A DNA stretch of 64,000 nt from Maribacter arcticus (GCF_900167935.1 NZ_FUYL01000003.1:310001-374000), one strand, 5' to 3'. Shown: positions 8,859 to 18,444, counted from the first letter of the stretch. Notes: a model not told the origin generated them from the sequence alone. A program made the numbers and translations.

Positions 8859-9026
8859 GTGATAAAAGGTGACGAATATTTATTTGCTTCAGCAAATACA
8901 GGCGTAATCATCGCAAGAATCTCTAATTTTCTGGTTGAAGAAGATATTCCTCTATTAAATTGGCCTAGTATCAATGCCATAGGCGCATATACATCTTGTC
9001 TTAAATGTTTTCAACAAAATAATTAA
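8859..9026 (+). pseudogene. 55-codon ORF, possible transposase fragment
   Basis: A GTG-initiated frame of 55 codons inside the 722-base gap between the ATPase gene and prs. The peptide contains 'ARISNFLVEEDIPLLNWPS', which recalls the segment of IS630/Tc1-type transposases ('..FL....I..L.WPs.SPDLNPIE'), with the SPDL part missing. No inverted repeats or further transposase frame were found beside it. It may equally be a chance ORF. The rest of the gap left of it (8629-8858) is AT-rich with nothing recognisable. Confidence 0.2.
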
Positions 9027-9037
9027 AAAACAAAAAA

Positions 9038-9072
9038 AACCCTAACATTCTAAAATTTAGATTGTTAGGGTT
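9038..9072 (-). terminator. intrinsic terminator of tRNA-Leu
   Basis: On the minus strand a 10-base stem AACCCTAACA / TGTTAGGGTT encloses a 15-base AT-rich loop and is followed by a run of eight T. It lies just downstream of the tRNA gene. Confidence 0.85.
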
Positions 9073-9080
9073 CTACTCTG

Positions 9081-9160
9081 TACTCGAGGCGGGAATCGAA
9101 CCCGCACTCCGAAGAACTGGATTTTGAATCCAGCGCGTCTACCAGTTCCGCCACTCGAGC
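9081..9160 (-). tRNA. tRNA-Leu (anticodon CAA)
   Basis: Read on the minus strand, the gene opens with the acceptor arm GCTCGAG, pairs at its end with CTCGAGT, and has discriminator base A. The anticodon stem CTGGA/TCCAG encloses the loop TTCAAAA, giving anticodon CAA. The long variable arm (TTCTTCGGAG) fits a class II tRNA. The T arm is GCGGG-TTCGATT-CCCGC. CCA is not encoded. It decodes UUG. Confidence 0.95.
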
Positions 9161-9276
9161 ATAATTGCCGTTAAGAAACGACATCCCATAAAAATAGGAC
9201 TGCAAAACTAAATAATTATTTTCTTTCTATCACCAAAAATATCAAGATTTATGCGTTAGCAACCAAATTTAATTTT

Positions 9277-9284
9277 TAAATTTG
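9277..9284 (+). promoter_or_regulatory. -7 box of the prs-rplY-pth promoter
   Basis: TAAATTTG, a full match to the flavobacterial TAnnTTTG consensus, 68 bases before the prs ATG. It follows the divergent tRNA and its promoter region. Confidence 0.55.
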
Positions 9285-9351
9285 CACCTCCTTAAAATTA
9301 GAACTTCAACAATTTATCGAAGCAACTATTTGGGAAACAACAATTAAAGAC

Positions 9352-10293
9352 ATGCCATACCAAGTTCCACAACCGAAAATATTTGCTTGCACCCAAAGTA
9401 AAATCTTAGGCGAAAAAATCGCTAAGGCATATGGAATGGAGCTGGGCAATGTGATTTTTTCCCGTTATAGCGATGGGGAATTTCAGCCTTCATTTGAAGA
9501 ATCTATCCGAGGTACACGAATCTTTATTATAGGTTCTACACACCCAGGCTCAGAAAATTTAATGGAGATGTTGCTAATGATTGATGCTGCAAAAAGAGCA
9601 TCTGCACGTCACATTACTGCAGTAATGCCTTATTTCGGCTGGGCAAGACAAGATAGAAAAGACAAACCTAGAGTGCCAATAGCAGCGAAACTTGTTGCGA
9701 AAATGCTAGAAACAGCAGGAGCTACTAGAATTATTACCATGGATTTGCATGCTGATCAAATACAAGGCTTTTTCGAAAAGCCTGTAGACCATCTTTTCGC
9801 ATCTACCCTGTTTTTACCATATTTGAAAAATCTTGGATTAAAAGACCTTACTATAGCCTCACCAGATATGGGAGGTTCTAAAAGAGCATACGCCTATTCT
9901 AAAGCATTAGATTCTGATGTAGTTGTTTGTTACAAACAAAGAGCAAAAGCAAATGTTATTTCTCACATGGAATTGATTGGTGACGTACAGGGGAAAAATG
10001 TTGTTCTCGTTGATGATATGGTCGATACAGCAGGTACTTTGACGAAAGCAGCAGATTTAATGATGGAGCGTGGTGCTATTAGCGTAAGAGCTATTACAAC
10101 ACATGGCTTACTGTCAGGTGATGCCTATGAGAAAATCGAGAAATCGAAACTAACAGAATTAATTATCACCGATTCTATTCCAGTAGAAATAAAAAGTGAT
10201 AAAGTAAGAGTATTAAGTTGTGCGAATCTATTTGCAGATGTTATGGACAAGGTTCACAACAATAACTCTATTTCTTCTAAGTTCTTAATGTAG
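9352..10293 (+). CDS. prs: ribose-phosphate pyrophosphokinase
   Basis: 313 residues, normal length. It makes PRPP from ribose 5-phosphate and ATP for purine, pyrimidine, histidine, tryptophan and NAD synthesis. Visible family features are FSRYSDGEFQPSFEES near the N-terminus, the ATP/Mg region 'MDLHADQIQGFF' at about 130-141 and the PRPP-binding loop 'VLVDDMVDTAGTL' at about 216-228. ATG chosen because MPYQVPQPKIF precedes the first conserved strand without a gap. It is the first gene of a typical prs-rplY-pth arrangement; rplY starts 46 bases downstream. Cytoplasmic hexamer in known homologues. Confidence 0.97.
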   Translation: MPYQVPQPKIFACTQSKILGEKIAKAYGMELGNVIFSRYSDGEFQPSFEESIRGTRIFIIGSTHPGSENLMEMLLMIDAAKRASARHITAVMPYFGWARQDRKDKPRVPIAAKLVAKMLETAGATRIITMDLHADQIQGFFEKPVDHLFASTLFLPYLKNLGLKDLTIASPDMGGSKRAYAYSKALDSDVVVCYKQRAKANVISHMELIGDVQGKNVVLVDDMVDTAGTLTKAADLMMERGAISVRAITTHGLLSGDAYEKIEKSKLTELIITDSIPVEIKSDKVRVLSCANLFADVMDKVHNNNSISSKFLM

Positions 10294-10339
10294 ATCAGAA
10301 GAAAAATTTAAAGTAGAATATTAATTTTTAATACATATA

Positions 10340-10963
10340 ATGAAGTCAATTACAATTAAAGGATCAGAAAGAGAAAGCGTGGGCAAAAAGGCAACGAAAG
10401 CCCTACGTAATGCTGGAAAGGTTCCTTGCGTAGTATACGGAGGGGATAAACCATTACACTTTTCAGCAGATGAACTAGCGTTCAGAGACTTGGTTTACAC
10501 TCCAAATGCACATACAGTTGCAATTGAATTGGATGGTGGAGCTTCTGTTAGAGCGGTTATGCAAGATATTCAGTTTCACCCTGTAACTGATGCCATCATA
10601 CACATTGATTTTTATCAATTGTTCGATGATAAAATGGTTACTATGGACATTCCTGTTCGTTTAGAAGGAAATTCTCCAGGTGTTCGTAATGGTGGACGTT
10701 TATTATTTAGAAAACGTAAACTGGCTATTAAAGCATTACCAGACAAATTACCAGATTTCTTTGATATCGATATTTCTAAATTGAAAATCGGTCAAAACAT
10801 ATCTGTTGGTTCATTGTTAAATGATGATTTCAGCATTCTACATCCTGATACTACTGTTGTTGTACAAGTTAAAACTGCTCGTACCGCGGTTGTTCTTGAT
10901 GATGAAGATGAAGAAGGAGAAGAAGGTGCTGAAGGTGCAGCAGAAGAAACTGCTCAAGAATAG
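10340..10963 (+). CDS. rplY: 50S ribosomal protein L25/general stress protein Ctc
   Basis: 207 residues: an N-terminal L25 domain (about 1-95, with '[13 protein letters not shown]') that binds 5S rRNA, then the C-terminal TL5/CTC beta domain (about 100-185). It ends in a strongly acidic tail of Asp, Glu and Ala from about 187. The two-domain long form is the rule in Bacteroidota and unlike the short E. coli L25. It lies between prs and pth, as in many genomes. Confidence 0.96.
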   Translation: MKSITIKGSERESVGKKATKALRNAGKVPCVVYGGDKPLHFSADELAFRDLVYTPNAHTVAIELDGGASVRAVMQDIQFHPVTDAIIHIDFYQLFDDKMVTMDIPVRLEGNSPGVRNGGRLLFRKRKLAIKALPDKLPDFFDIDISKLKIGQNISVGSLLNDDFSILHPDTTVVVQVKTARTAVVLDDEDEEGEEGAEGAAEETAQE

Positions 10964-10988
10964 ACCTCTTTTTTTAAGATTTACTAAT

Positions 10989-11018
10989 AAGCATCTCGAT
11001 ACGTGTATCGGGATGCTT
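10989..11018 (+). terminator. intrinsic terminator-like hairpin after rplY
   Basis: A 30-base near-perfect inverted repeat (AAGCATCTCGATAC / GTATCGGGATGCTT, one G-T pair) is followed by TTTTGTATTTTT. It sits between rplY and pth, so prs-rplY transcripts may partly stop here. Pth would then depend on read-through or its own promoter. Confidence 0.75.
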
Positions 11019-11049
11019 TTGTATTTTTACCCCATAATTCTAACAAGCT

Positions 11050-11679
11050 ATGTTCGGTTTTTTCAAATCATTATTTACAAAACACGGCATAATTCAAGAC
11101 GAGAAAGACCCCATGAAGAAATATTTAATTGTTGGCCTTGGTAATATAGGCGATGAATATGCGGAGACCCGTCACAATATTGGTTTTAAGGTATTGGATG
11201 AAGTGGCACAAGCAAACGACTTTACTTTTGAAACAGCAAAACTTGGTGATATAGGATCATATAAAATCAAGGGCAGAACCATAATTTGCTTAAAACCGTC
11301 AACATATATGAACCGTAGCGGCAAAGCATTGAAGTATTGGATGGATAAAGAAAATATTCCACAAAGCAATGTTCTTGTTATTACAGATGACATCAATTTA
11401 CCTTTTGGTACTATACGTATTAAAACAAAAGGAAGTAATGGCGGCCATAACGGCTTAAAGGATATAGAGTTATTTCTACAAACTATTCTCTACAACCGAT
11501 ATCGTTTTGGTGTAGGTGCAGATTTTGGCAAAGGCAGACAAGTAGAATACGTATTAGGACAATGGGACGACGAAGAAAAAGCATTGTTACCAGAGCGATT
11601 AAAAAAATCAACCGAAATAATCAATTCATTTGTACTAGCGGGTATTGCTCGCACTATGAATCAATATAATAACACGTAA
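11050..11679 (+). CDS. pth: peptidyl-tRNA hydrolase
   Basis: 209 residues. It cleaves the ester bond of peptidyl-tRNA released by stalled ribosomes, recycling tRNA. The conserved core begins at 'KKYLIVGLGNIGDEYAETRHNIG', with the catalytic His in RHNIG and Asn in 'PSTYMNRSG'; 'DDINLPFGTIRIK' and 'GSNGGHNGLKDIE' follow. About 22 extra residues precede the core (MFGFFKSLFTKHG...). An in-frame ATG at 11113 begins exactly at MKKYLIVG and may be the real start. The longer start is also seen in some Flavobacteria, so both remain possible. The stop lies one base from the converging lipoprotein gene. Confidence 0.95.
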   Translation: MFGFFKSLFTKHGIIQDEKDPMKKYLIVGLGNIGDEYAETRHNIGFKVLDEVAQANDFTFETAKLGDIGSYKIKGRTIICLKPSTYMNRSGKALKYWMDKENIPQSNVLVITDDINLPFGTIRIKTKGSNGGHNGLKDIELFLQTILYNRYRFGVGADFGKGRQVEYVLGQWDDEEKALLPERLKKSTEIINSFVLAGIARTMNQYNNT

Positions 11680-11680
11680 A

Positions 11681-12367
11681 CTATAGTACTCTAAAATTAT
11701 AAATTCCTGAATTAGATTTATTGCCTTCAGCATCGATTACAATTATACTCCAATAATAAACAGTATCTGCCGTGACTGAAACCTTTATACTATTAACTGT
11801 AGGCTGAAGTGTTCGAATTAAGTCGACCGGAATTGCCTCTACCGAAAAATAAACTTCGTAACTAACAATATCATTATCTAAATCTGATGCTGTCCAAGAC
11901 AAGGTAACTTCGTTGTTAATATCTTTAAATACATTTTCTGAAGACGCTGGACTCACATTCGTTGCAGGAAAAGGTGCAAACGTAGTTCTTGAACCAGAGT
12001 TATAGAAATTCCACACCTCACTTGATACCGTTTGGTCTACCTGATTATTTTTTGAGCGCACTATCCAAGAAAATTGCTCGCCTTTTGCTAATGGTAATTT
12101 TGCTGAATTACTAGATGATGCAATAGTCTGCACAGTACCTGTAGAAGTATTGGTTACTCTTAATTCATATGTTTCAGTATTATCTGCTGTAGACCACCTA
12201 AATTCTACCTGACTCGTTTCTTGTCCTAAGCTAAGACCAGTAGTGCATTCAGAATTTTGTTCTGGAAATACCAATTGCACAGCTTCTGGCGGGGAAGGCG
12301 TACGCTTCTTTTTACAACCCGTAAAAGCCATCATCATACATATACCTAAAAACAAAAACCGCATCAT
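11681..12367 (-). CDS. lipoprotein with two fibronectin-III-like domains
   Basis: 228 residues with a lipoprotein signal (hydrophobic stretch ending Phe-Thr-Gly-Cys, Cys at 18, then KKKR). Two beta-sandwich domains of Fn3 type follow: about 33-115 ('VEFRWSTADNTETYELRV') and about 125-228 ('VTLSWTASDLDNDIVSYEVYF', 'YYWSIIVIDAEGN'). No enzyme motif. Its ATG overlaps the stop of the upstream metalloprotease gene by four bases (ATGA), so it is translated with it. It may help hold, cap or assist the protease at the cell surface. That role is inferred from the coupling only. Confidence 0.8.
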   Translation of the reverse strand: MMRFLFLGICMMMAFTGCKKKRTPSPPEAVQLVFPEQNSECTTGLSLGQETSQVEFRWSTADNTETYELRVTNTSTGTVQTIASSSNSAKLPLAKGEQFSWIVRSKNNQVDQTVSSEVWNFYNSGSRTTFAPFPATNVSPASSENVFKDINNEVTLSWTASDLDNDIVSYEVYFSVEAIPVDLIRTLQPTVNSIKVSVTADTVYYWSIIVIDAEGNKSNSGIYNFRVL

Positions 12368-15300
12368 TCTTTAATTACTTTAGAGGTTCCTTTTATCGTC
12401 TTACCTTCATATTTCAGGTAATAGATACCGGTAGACAATGAACTTAAATTCAACTCTATTACACCTTGTTGTACATATTCACTAGAACTGGAAATCAATC
12501 TTCCATCAGCACTAAAAATACTCACATTTATATCTTCTTCGGTATTGCCCAAATAAACTTGAACAAAATCTATTACAGGGTTTGGGAAAATTATTGGTTT
12601 CTCAAAAAAGCTTACTTGCTCTTCATAAATTCCTTGGCAAGGAATATCGGTAAACACCTTTAATGTATTCCATCCTTTTCCTAAATCTAAAACCACACTT
12701 GAAGCCTCGGTCTGTATAGAAATTCCGTTTAACTCTATGGTATAGAAAGAAGAGCCTTCCAACTCAAGGGTAATCTGCGTGCCATCTAAAGCCATTTTAG
12801 ATGTGACGCTTAGCGGCTCAGGTTCTGTTATTTGAATCTCTAAGCAGTATTCATTGTAAGAAATGCTTCCGTCTGTTGCAGTAATACAAAGCGAATACGT
12901 TCCAGAACTTAAATTTGCCAAATTAAAGGAATTCGAAAAATTCTGAGTTAAATCAAGTCCATTCCCTAATACTCTTATCTGATAATCAAGGGCAAGTTTA
13001 GGAATTACAGATAATGAACCATCATTATTCTCACTACATGTTTCACTTACCAAACTTACGGTGAAATTTTCAGCCGGAAAGCGGTAAACTGAGCATCCTG
13101 AGGCATTTACCTCTAAACCATCTGGCGTACCAAGACAAAGGTCATCTCCGTCATCAAAAACTCCATCGTTATCATCATCTGGCCTAAAATCACCTTCTAC
13201 ACAAACTTCAAGAGCAAAGACTTTTAAGCTACCACCATCTGAAGGTGCGTTATCTCGAACTTCTAAAACCCATTCTCCAAGTATAGATTCTCCATTAAAA
13301 GCACTTAGACTGCCTAACGGTTTTACCATACCACTAATACCTGGGTCAATCGAGCAATTGAACGATGGACTATCATCATCAAAAGTGGCATTTATATTTC
13401 GTGCTTCACCACAAGAACTAGAAACCAAAGTAACTACAGTACCCGCTGGTGATGTTAGACTAATGACCAAATCTGCCAAAAAAGTATGATCAAGGTCTAT
13501 TACAACATTCATATCGGCCACAGGCAAGTCTTCATAGAATACAATTTTAGAACTGATTACCGGTGTACCACTGCTTGAAATAGAAATAGGCAATGCTATA
13601 TCATCTTTTGTCGTGCAATTAAACTGTATGGTAGAAAAGCTAAATACTGTACTGAAAACTCCCTCTCCGCAATCATTTTTCGGTTTTACCCTCCAGAAAT
13701 ACTGACTATTATTATCTATTTGTACCGGGGAATAGGTAGCTGTACTCACAGTAGCAAATTCTATAATATTTGAAAAACCAGCATCAGTCGAAATTTCCAC
13801 ATCATACAATGTGTTGCCCATTTCCGCATTCCATTGTAAAATAATATCCTTTGAAGCATCTACAAAACCGTCTTCAGGAGCCAATAATTGCACCGCTTCA
13901 AAATTATCATCGTATACTCTTAACTGTAGAATAACCTCTTTAGTAACCGTCGCAGAAGTTGCCAAAACTCGTATAGGGTATGTACCAACAGCTAAATTCG
14001 AAATACCTACAAAATCAATAATAACAGGTGTATTAGTAGCATCAGCAGATACAGGAGTAAACTGCGCCGTTAAGCCTGCGGGCGTTCCAATAGCACTGAA
14101 CGTACTCTCCTCATTAAAGCCTAAGCCCATCTCATATGTAAAAGGAACACTAATATCGTTTGGCTTGCACACATCATATACCACCTGCTCAAAATTCAAT
14201 ACGATTTCTGACGGTGTTATAGAAAAATCAGCAGCGTTAACAGCAAAGAAGATATTATTATCAGCTTTTACCATAATACGACCTGCACTGGCCGAAATAT
14301 TTGGGATAATAACACTTTGATTTCCATCATTTATAGTGTTTTCAAGTAATGTTATAGGATAGGTAAAACCGCCGTCTGTAGACAAAAATACTGATACCGT
14401 TTCAGCACTAATGGGTGCAATATTGGTATTGGCTACATCCCAAGAAATCGTTTGTACCGAACCTGCTTCAAAGGAAAGTTCTGTAATTTGTGAGGTTACT
14501 AAAAATGGCCCTGCTTCATTTATTACGGACACCCGTAACTCATCTGAAATTGATTGGCCACCGTTTAAAGCATTGTCGCGCACCATCAACGAAAAATTAA
14601 ATTCACGACCAATATTCGAAAGTGTTTCCCAAGCTTCTCCCACTGTAGGCGTTGTTTGTGTCAATTGCCCACTCAAAATTAGATTCAAATTCGGAAAATA
14701 ACGATCCGGTAAAGTACTAGGAGGTAATGACCTAAAATTGGCCCCTGCCGGATTATTGGGTCCGAAAGTTGCTTGGGTAACGACCCCATTATCTATCTGC
14801 TCCCAAGTATAACTTAGTATATTTGAAGCATCAACATCATTTGCCACACCTGTTAATACGAAGGGTGTTCCTTTAGGTATGCTATAGTTAGACAAAGGAA
14901 GTAACGTTGGTGGTGAATTGGTCAATACCTGAGTTTGTCCACAAGAAACCGTTTGCAGATAATCTCTTATTTGTACGACACTCACATAATGAAAATAATC
15001 ATTACTATTCGTTGCTACGTTATTGCTGCCTGTAATACCAGCGTAACCCATAATTGTAGTACCACTAGCTGGTTCAACCTGTACTGTGGTACCTTCAGAA
15101 ATATGTGAAAAAGAATGGTTTGCCCCAAATTGATGCCCCATTTCATGTGCTACCAAATCAATATCAAAAGCATCACCTGTGGGTGATGACAACGTAGTAT
15201 AGCCACTACCCTTTCTATTATCTGTACAAACCGCACCTATAAAGCCAGAATTACCATCTAAAGTATTATCCTGTTGATTAAAAAGATGTCCTATATCATA

Positions 15301-16128
15301 ATTAGCCTCACCTATAATATTGGTAAGGGTACTTTGAACTTGAGCACTTAAACTTCCGGTATAGGGATCAGTCTCAGGATCAGTATATATTACTAAATCA
15401 GTATTATCGATTAATTCAAGGGTAATTGCCAAATCACGTTCAAAAATTGCATTTATTCTTGTCAAGGTTGCATTGATTGCCGAAAGTGCATCTGCCTTTG
15501 TACCGCCATGAAATTGGGTATATTCGCCAGAAGCAGAAATTGCGACCCTAAAAGTTCTGAGAGTTTGATCATCTACTAATTTTGCCGTTATAGTCTGAGA
15601 ATAGTCCATCATTTTAGGCATCGTACGACATATAAAATCGATATCTCGCTCTTCTTGATCTGTCCTTCGATATAAAACATACGTATCGTCAACTGATTTT
15701 TGCATGAATAGCGCTCCATTTTCCCCAGGAGTACTTATCATACTTTGTATACCTTTCGGAGAAACACTAAAGCGAACCTGCAATGTTGCATCATGCAACG
15801 CAGTACCTTTATATGATTTTATACTAGGATATTTTTCTGCAAGCTTAGTCGAGAATAATTTTGCCTCTTCTACTTTAAAAGGAACAAGATTGCCCTTTTC
15901 ATCAGGAAAATAAATAATTCTAAAACTCTCTTTTGCAGATAGAGCATATAAAAATTGATTCTGATTCAAGCTAAAAGCGATTCCTCTATCAACTTTTATA
16001 CGTTGTTTAGAAAATTGTTTAGCGAGTGCAGTTAATTCCGTATTTTTCCAATATGTAGATTGAGCTACCCCGTAAAAGGAAAGAAATAGTATGGTAATTG
16101 AAAAAACTAGGCGTAATTTTACAATCAT
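12364..16128 (-). CDS. secreted reprolysin-like zinc metalloprotease with P domain and T9SS tail
   Basis: 1254 residues. A Sec signal covers 1-22 and a prodomain about 25-190. The metzincin-type catalytic domain has the zinc site HEMGHQFGANH at 328-338. Next come beta-sandwich domains (about 400-740), an Fn3-like domain (about 745-835, 'YFWRVKPKNDCGEG') and a proprotein-convertase P domain (about 836-974, 'GEWVLEVRDNAPSDGG'). A calcium-binding DDDNDGVFDDGDD loop follows near 980, and the C-terminal T9SS sorting domain covers about 1170-1254 ('FPNPVIDFVQVYL', 'LSSLSTGIYYLKYEG'). It is predicted to be exported by Sec, passed through the outer membrane by T9SS and kept on the surface or released. 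It degrades proteins outside the cell. A lipoprotein is coupled downstream. Confidence 0.9.
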   Translation of the reverse strand: MIVKLRLVFSITILFLSFYGVAQSTYWKNTELTALAKQFSKQRIKVDRGIAFSLNQNQFLYALSAKESFRIIYFPDEKGNLVPFKVEEAKLFSTKLAEKYPSIKSYKGTALHDATLQVRFSVSPKGIQSMISTPGENGALFMQKSVDDTYVLYRRTDQEERDIDFICRTMPKMMDYSQTITAKLVDDQTLRTFRVAISASGEYTQFHGGTKADALSAINATLTRINAIFERDLAITLELIDNTDLVIYTDPETDPYTGSLSAQVQSTLTNIIGEANYDIGHLFNQQDNTLDGNSGFIGAVCTDNRKGSGYTTLSSPTGDAFDIDLVAHEMGHQFGANHSFSHISEGTTVQVEPASGTTIMGYAGITGSNNVATNSNDYFHYVSVVQIRDYLQTVSCGQTQVLTNSPPTLLPLSNYSIPKGTPFVLTGVANDVDASNILSYTWEQIDNGVVTQATFGPNNPAGANFRSLPPSTLPDRYFPNLNLILSGQLTQTTPTVGEAWETLSNIGREFNFSLMVRDNALNGGQSISDELRVSVINEAGPFLVTSQITELSFEAGSVQTISWDVANTNIAPISAETVSVFLSTDGGFTYPITLLENTINDGNQSVIIPNISASAGRIMVKADNNIFFAVNAADFSITPSEIVLNFEQVVYDVCKPNDISVPFTYEMGLGFNEESTFSAIGTPAGLTAQFTPVSADATNTPVIIDFVGISNLAVGTYPIRVLATSATVTKEVILQLRVYDDNFEAVQLLAPEDGFVDASKDIILQWNAEMGNTLYDVEISTDAGFSNIIEFATVSTATYSPVQIDNNSQYFWRVKPKNDCGEGVFSTVFSFSTIQFNCTTKDDIALPISISSSGTPVISSKIVFYEDLPVADMNVVIDLDHTFLADLVISLTSPAGTVVTLVSSSCGEARNINATFDDDSPSFNCSIDPGISGMVKPLGSLSAFNGESILGEWVLEVRDNAPSDGGSLKVFALEVCVEGDFRPDDDNDGVFDDGDDLCLGTPDGLEVNASGCSVYRFPAENFTVSLVSETCSENNDGSLSVIPKLALDYQIRVLGNGLDLTQNFSNSFNLANLSSGTYSLCITATDGSISYNEYCLEIQITEPEPLSVTSKMALDGTQITLELEGSSFYTIELNGISIQTEASSVVLDLGKGWNTLKVFTDIPCQGIYEEQVSFFEKPIIFPNPVIDFVQVYLGNTEEDINVSIFSADGRLISSSSEYVQQGVIELNLSSLSTGIYYLKYEGKTIKGTSKVIKE

Positions 16129-16180
16129 TAAGGGGCTTTTATCTCAAATCAAATATAAGTCTTTTTATTTTCTATCATAG

Positions 16181-17107
16181 GTGATTACAGTCCGCAACAT
16201 TTCCAAATACAAAGAAGAATATCCCACAGTCATTACTATTGGCACTTTTGATGGGGTGCATATAGGTCACCTAAAAATACTGAACAAAATCATAAACCAT
16301 GCCAAGAGCACGGAATTGAAATCATCAGTACTTACCTTTTTTCCTCATCCGAGAATGGTTTTACAGAAAGATACCGATATTAAACTATTGAATACAATAG
16401 ACGAAAAGGTCAGTATCTTAGAACGACTTGGATTAGATATTTTAATTATTCATCCGTTTACCATAGAGTTTTCTAGACTTACCGCTACAGAATTCGTTCG
16501 CGACATTCTAGTAAATACATTGAACATTAAAAAAGTCATTATCGGCTACGATCATAGGTTTGGTCGTAATAGAAATGCCAATATTACAGACCTAATAGCT
16601 TTCGGAAATGCGTTAGATTTCACCGTAGATGAAATACCTGCGCAAGAAATTGATGATGTATCGGTAAGCTCAACAAAAATCAGAAAAGCCTTAGAGGATG
16701 GAGATATAGTTACAGCAAACAGTTACTTAGGCTATGAATATATGCTTACAGGCACTATAGTCAGAGGAAAAGGAATTGGTAAGCAATTGGGCTACCCAAC
16801 TGCAAACCTATCTATAGCTGAGAGTTATAAGCTAATACCTAAAAACGGTGCATATATAGTAAAAAGTGAGCTAGATGGAGCCACGGTTTATGGCATGATG
16901 AATATAGGCTTCAACCCAACAGTAAATGGTACAGAAAAATCTATAGAAATCAATTTTTTCGACTTTGATGCCGACCTTTATAATAAAAAGATACAGGTAG
17001 ATATTTTAGCGCGTTTACGTGACGAACACAAATTTGAATCGATAGATGGTTTAAAAGACCAATTAGCGAAAGACAAAGAAAAATCTCTTCAATATATTCT
17101 GCGATAA
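16181..17107 (+). CDS. ribF: bifunctional riboflavin kinase/FAD synthetase
   Basis: 308 residues. The N-terminal FAD synthetase (nucleotidyltransferase) domain has 'TIGTFDGVHIGH' at about 20-31 and 'SSTKIRKALEDGD' near 165-177. The C-terminal riboflavin kinase domain has 'GKGIGKQLGYPTANL' at about 200-214 and 'NIGFNPTV' near 245. It converts riboflavin to FMN and FMN to FAD. The start is GTG at 16181: no ATG precedes the conserved first strand (VITVRN), and an in-frame TAG (16178-16180) directly abuts it. Divergent from the metalloprotease, 52 bases apart; the HTTM gene follows after one base. Confidence 0.95.
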   Translation: MITVRNISKYKEEYPTVITIGTFDGVHIGHLKILNKIINHAKSTELKSSVLTFFPHPRMVLQKDTDIKLLNTIDEKVSILERLGLDILIIHPFTIEFSRLTATEFVRDILVNTLNIKKVIIGYDHRFGRNRNANITDLIAFGNALDFTVDEIPAQEIDDVSVSSTKIRKALEDGDIVTANSYLGYEYMLTGTIVRGKGIGKQLGYPTANLSIAESYKLIPKNGAYIVKSELDGATVYGMMNIGFNPTVNGTEKSIEINFFDFDADLYNKKIQVDILARLRDEHKFESIDGLKDQLAKDKEKSLQYILR

Positions 17108-17108
17108 A

Positions 17109-18440
17109 ATGTTTAACAAGTTATTATTTCAAAAGGTAGATAATAGCTCACTAATCATTTTTCGCATATTCTTCGGTATTTTAATATCTCTTGAATGTTT
17201 TGGAGCAATCGCTACAGGATGGGTAAGACGAAATCTAATAGACCCTAAATATAATTTTCCTTTTATAGATTTTGACTGGCTACACCCATTACCTGGTCCG
17301 AGCATGTATTTCTATTTTAGTCTTATGGGCCTTTTGGGTCTATGTATAGCTTTTGGTTTTAAATATAGGGTGAGCATAATTACGTTTACCCTACTATGGA
17401 CAGCAACTTATTTAATGCAAAAGACCGCCTATAACAATCACTATTATCTACTTATTTTAATTTCTTTATTGATGTGCTTTTTTCCAGCGGAAAAAGCAAA
17501 ATCAATTGATGTAAAACTGAACCCAAAGCTAGAGACCAACTACATGTATAGCTATGTGAAATGGACCATCGTGCTTCAACTCTTTATAGTTTACGTATAC
17601 GCATCTTTTGCCAAAATATACATAGACTGGTTAGATTTCAGTATGATTGAAGTATTAATGCACCCAAGAAGAAATTACTGGTTAATCGGCGAAGTTTTGC
17701 AACAACCTTGGGTACATACCATTATTGGAACGGCAGGTATTCTTTTCGACCTACTAATTATTCCAGCTCTGCTTTGGAAACCCACTCGCAAAGCTGCCTT
17801 TCTAATATCCATATTTTTTCATTTATTCAATTCCTTCATATTTCAGATAGGCATATTTCCTTATTTGGCACTAGCATTCAGTGTGTTCTTTTTTGGACCA
17901 GAAACCATTCGCAGTATATTCTTCAAATCAAAAGAACCGTTTACCAGCTTTAATAAAATTGTAGTTCCAAATTACAAAAACAACCTACTATTACTAATGT
18001 GGATATACTTTATTGTTCAGTTATTATTACCCGTTAGGCATTATGTTATTGAAGATAATATTCTATGGACAGAAGAAGGTCATCGTATGAGCTGGCGAAT
18101 GATGTTGCGCAGCAGAGTTGGCAAAGGCAATTTTAAGATAGTTGACAAAAATACCGGGCAACTAATTAAGATAATCCCCAAAAACTACCTTACGACAAGC
18201 CAAGAACGAAAAGTGTTTGCATACCCAGATTTTGCATGGCAATTCGCCCAATATTTAAAAATGGATTTTGAAAATAAGAATATGGACGTTGCCGTGTATC
18301 TAGAAGATTCTCAAATCAGCATCAACGGAAAACCTTATATGCCCTTTTTAGATTCAACCACCGACTTGGCGGCAGAACCTTGGAAACCATTAAAACACCA
18401 TAATTGGATACTGCCTTCGAACTTTAAGGAACTCAAGTAG
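17109..18440 (+). CDS. HTTM domain (vitamin K-dependent gamma-carboxylase-like) membrane protein
   Basis: 443 residues with about eight membrane segments. The order of motifs matches the HTTM family: 'SSLIIFRIFFGILIS', 'FPFIDFDWLHPLPG', 'QKTAYNNHYYLLILISLL', 'YASFAKIYIDWL' and 'FHLFNSFIFQIGIFPYLAL'. The C-terminal domain includes 'EEGHRMSWRMMLR'. The human relative modifies Glu to gamma-carboxy-Glu using vitamin K; the bacterial members have no firm substrate. It sits one base after ribF and is probably transcribed with it. Inner membrane. Confidence 0.85.
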   Translation: MFNKLLFQKVDNSSLIIFRIFFGILISLECFGAIATGWVRRNLIDPKYNFPFIDFDWLHPLPGPSMYFYFSLMGLLGLCIAFGFKYRVSIITFTLLWTATYLMQKTAYNNHYYLLILISLLMCFFPAEKAKSIDVKLNPKLETNYMYSYVKWTIVLQLFIVYVYASFAKIYIDWLDFSMIEVLMHPRRNYWLIGEVLQQPWVHTIIGTAGILFDLLIIPALLWKPTRKAAFLISIFFHLFNSFIFQIGIFPYLALAFSVFFFGPETIRSIFFKSKEPFTSFNKIVVPNYKNNLLLLMWIYFIVQLLLPVRHYVIEDNILWTEEGHRMSWRMMLRSRVGKGNFKIVDKNTGQLIKIIPKNYLTTSQERKVFAYPDFAWQFAQYLKMDFENKNMDVAVYLEDSQISINGKPYMPFLDSTTDLAAEPWKPLKHHNWILPSNFKELK

Positions 18441-18444
18441 CTTT

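Noticed and set aside
9352-9352. Search for a phage attachment site at the 3' end of tRNA-Leu
   Set aside because: No repeat of the tRNA end and no integrase were seen, so no island claim is made.
10821-11144. 107-codon plus-strand frame across the rplY end and pth start
   Set aside because: It overlaps two genuine genes in another frame and contains the terminator hairpin.
13811-14320. 169-codon open frame on the plus strand, and a 96-codon one at 14411-14701
   Set aside because: Both are antisense to the T9SS metalloprotease; no family features, signal or promoter, and the opposite strand codes clearly.
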